From positions 1 to 13,659 of the forward strand of contig QEUW01000194.1 of assembly GCA_003577005.1 (NCBI GenBank): DNA of 13,659 nt. Reading direction: 5' to 3'. This document shows positions 13,534 through 13,659 of the stretch, piece after piece. The first letter of the stretch is position 1. Each line of letters opens with the position of its first letter. This stretch comes from Chloroflexota bacterium (GTDB taxonomy: Bacteria > Chloroflexota > Anaerolineae > Caldilineales > Caldilineaceae). A program made the position numbers and the translations under genes. The notes beneath the pieces are model-generated. The model searched no databases. It had not been told where the DNA came from and saw nothing but the letters and a program-made list of their open reading frames with translations.

Positions 13534-13565
13534 TAAACGGGCCAGTAAACGGCTGCGGTTTACTG
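13531..13565. promoter_or_regulatory. Operator-like triple CAGTAAAC site at the rhaI promoter
   Basis: CAGTAAAC occurs at 13531-13538 and 13543-13550 as a direct repeat with 12-bp period, and as its reverse complement GTTTACTG at 13558-13565. The last two form an inverted repeat of 8-bp arms around 7 bp. The cluster abuts the -10 box and covers the predicted transcription start, the position expected for repressor binding. No regulator gene is in the window, so the protein that binds is unknown; a rhamnose-responsive repressor is the natural guess. Confidence 0.65.
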
Positions 13566-13574
13566 ATTATAGCA
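13566..13574 (-). promoter_or_regulatory. Extended -10 promoter of rhaI
   Basis: On the minus strand the sequence reads TGCTATAAT, a perfect -10 hexamer (13566-13571) with the extended TGn element. No good -35 box is found at 16-18 bp upstream, consistent with an extended -10 promoter. Transcription would begin near 13559, giving a leader of about 178 nt before rhaI. Confidence 0.65.
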
Positions 13575-13659
13575 TAGATGGAGATCCGTAGTGTACATGT
13601 AAAGTAAAAATCAGACAAGCGCTCGGGCGAGGTTTGGGGTTTGTTGACATTTCAGCCTA

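Noticed and set aside
13382..13618. N-terminal extension of RhaI
   Set aside because: The family starts near [11 protein letters not shown]; the extension covers the operator, the extended -10 element and the strong Shine-Dalgarno.
13644..13649. TTGACA on the plus strand near the right edge, a possible -35 box for a gene to the right
   Set aside because: The matching -10 would lie outside the window, so it cannot be judged.

Overview
The window reads like accessory sugar metabolism and cell-surface DNA from a GC-rich bacterium, most likely a member of the Chloroflexota (Anaerolineae/Caldilineae-like). This is an inference from gene content: a DUF4058 protein, a fused rhamnulose-phosphate aldolase/dehydrogenase of the type known from Chloroflexus and Bacillus, a membrane-anchored RodZ-like protein with a Pro/Thr-rich 'PTPTPTDTP' linker, and a HicBA pair of a type I associate with this group. 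There is no rRNA, tRNA, CRISPR array or recognisable transposase.

Left part (2-3916, plus strand): the 3' end of an oligopeptide-type (OppC/DppC) ABC permease, a small cupin, a Gfo/Idh/MocA oxidoreductase and a PmoA-like (DUF6807) protein. This is the usual content of a bacterial locus that imports and oxidises or remodels a sugar or sugar-derived compound. The 261-bp gap before the oxidoreductase gene is unusually structured, with a three-arm set of mutually exclusive hairpins and a perfect 17-bp inverted repeat.

Middle part: a convergent gap (3917-4235) holds a hairpin, followed by a minus-strand run of a PdeM-type metallophosphoesterase, a DoxX-like membrane protein, a tandem-GNAT acetyltransferase and a membrane-anchored N-acetylmuramoyl-L-alanine amidase. 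The amidase is divergent from the RodZ-like gene, which has a good sigma-70-type promoter (TTGACA-17-TAGACT). These two suggest a small cell-envelope module.

Right part (8704-13659, minus strand): an L-rhamnose catabolic unit read from right to left. It starts with an extended -10 promoter overlapped by a three-copy CAGTAAAC operator, followed by rhaI (L-rhamnose isomerase), hicB, a broken hicA, a DUF4058 protein and rhaEW (rhamnulose-1-phosphate aldolase fused to lactaldehyde dehydrogenase). Rhamnulokinase is not in the window. The hicBA pair lies between two 24-bp near-identical copies of the rhaI 3' end, so it looks like an insertion into the operon. The hicA toxin carries an in-frame TGA and has Tyr where the family has its active-site His, while the hicB antitoxin is intact.

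I do not see a clearly new multi-gene system. The most informative signals are the hicBA insertion with its decayed toxin, the rhaI operator and the structured leader before the oxidoreductase.
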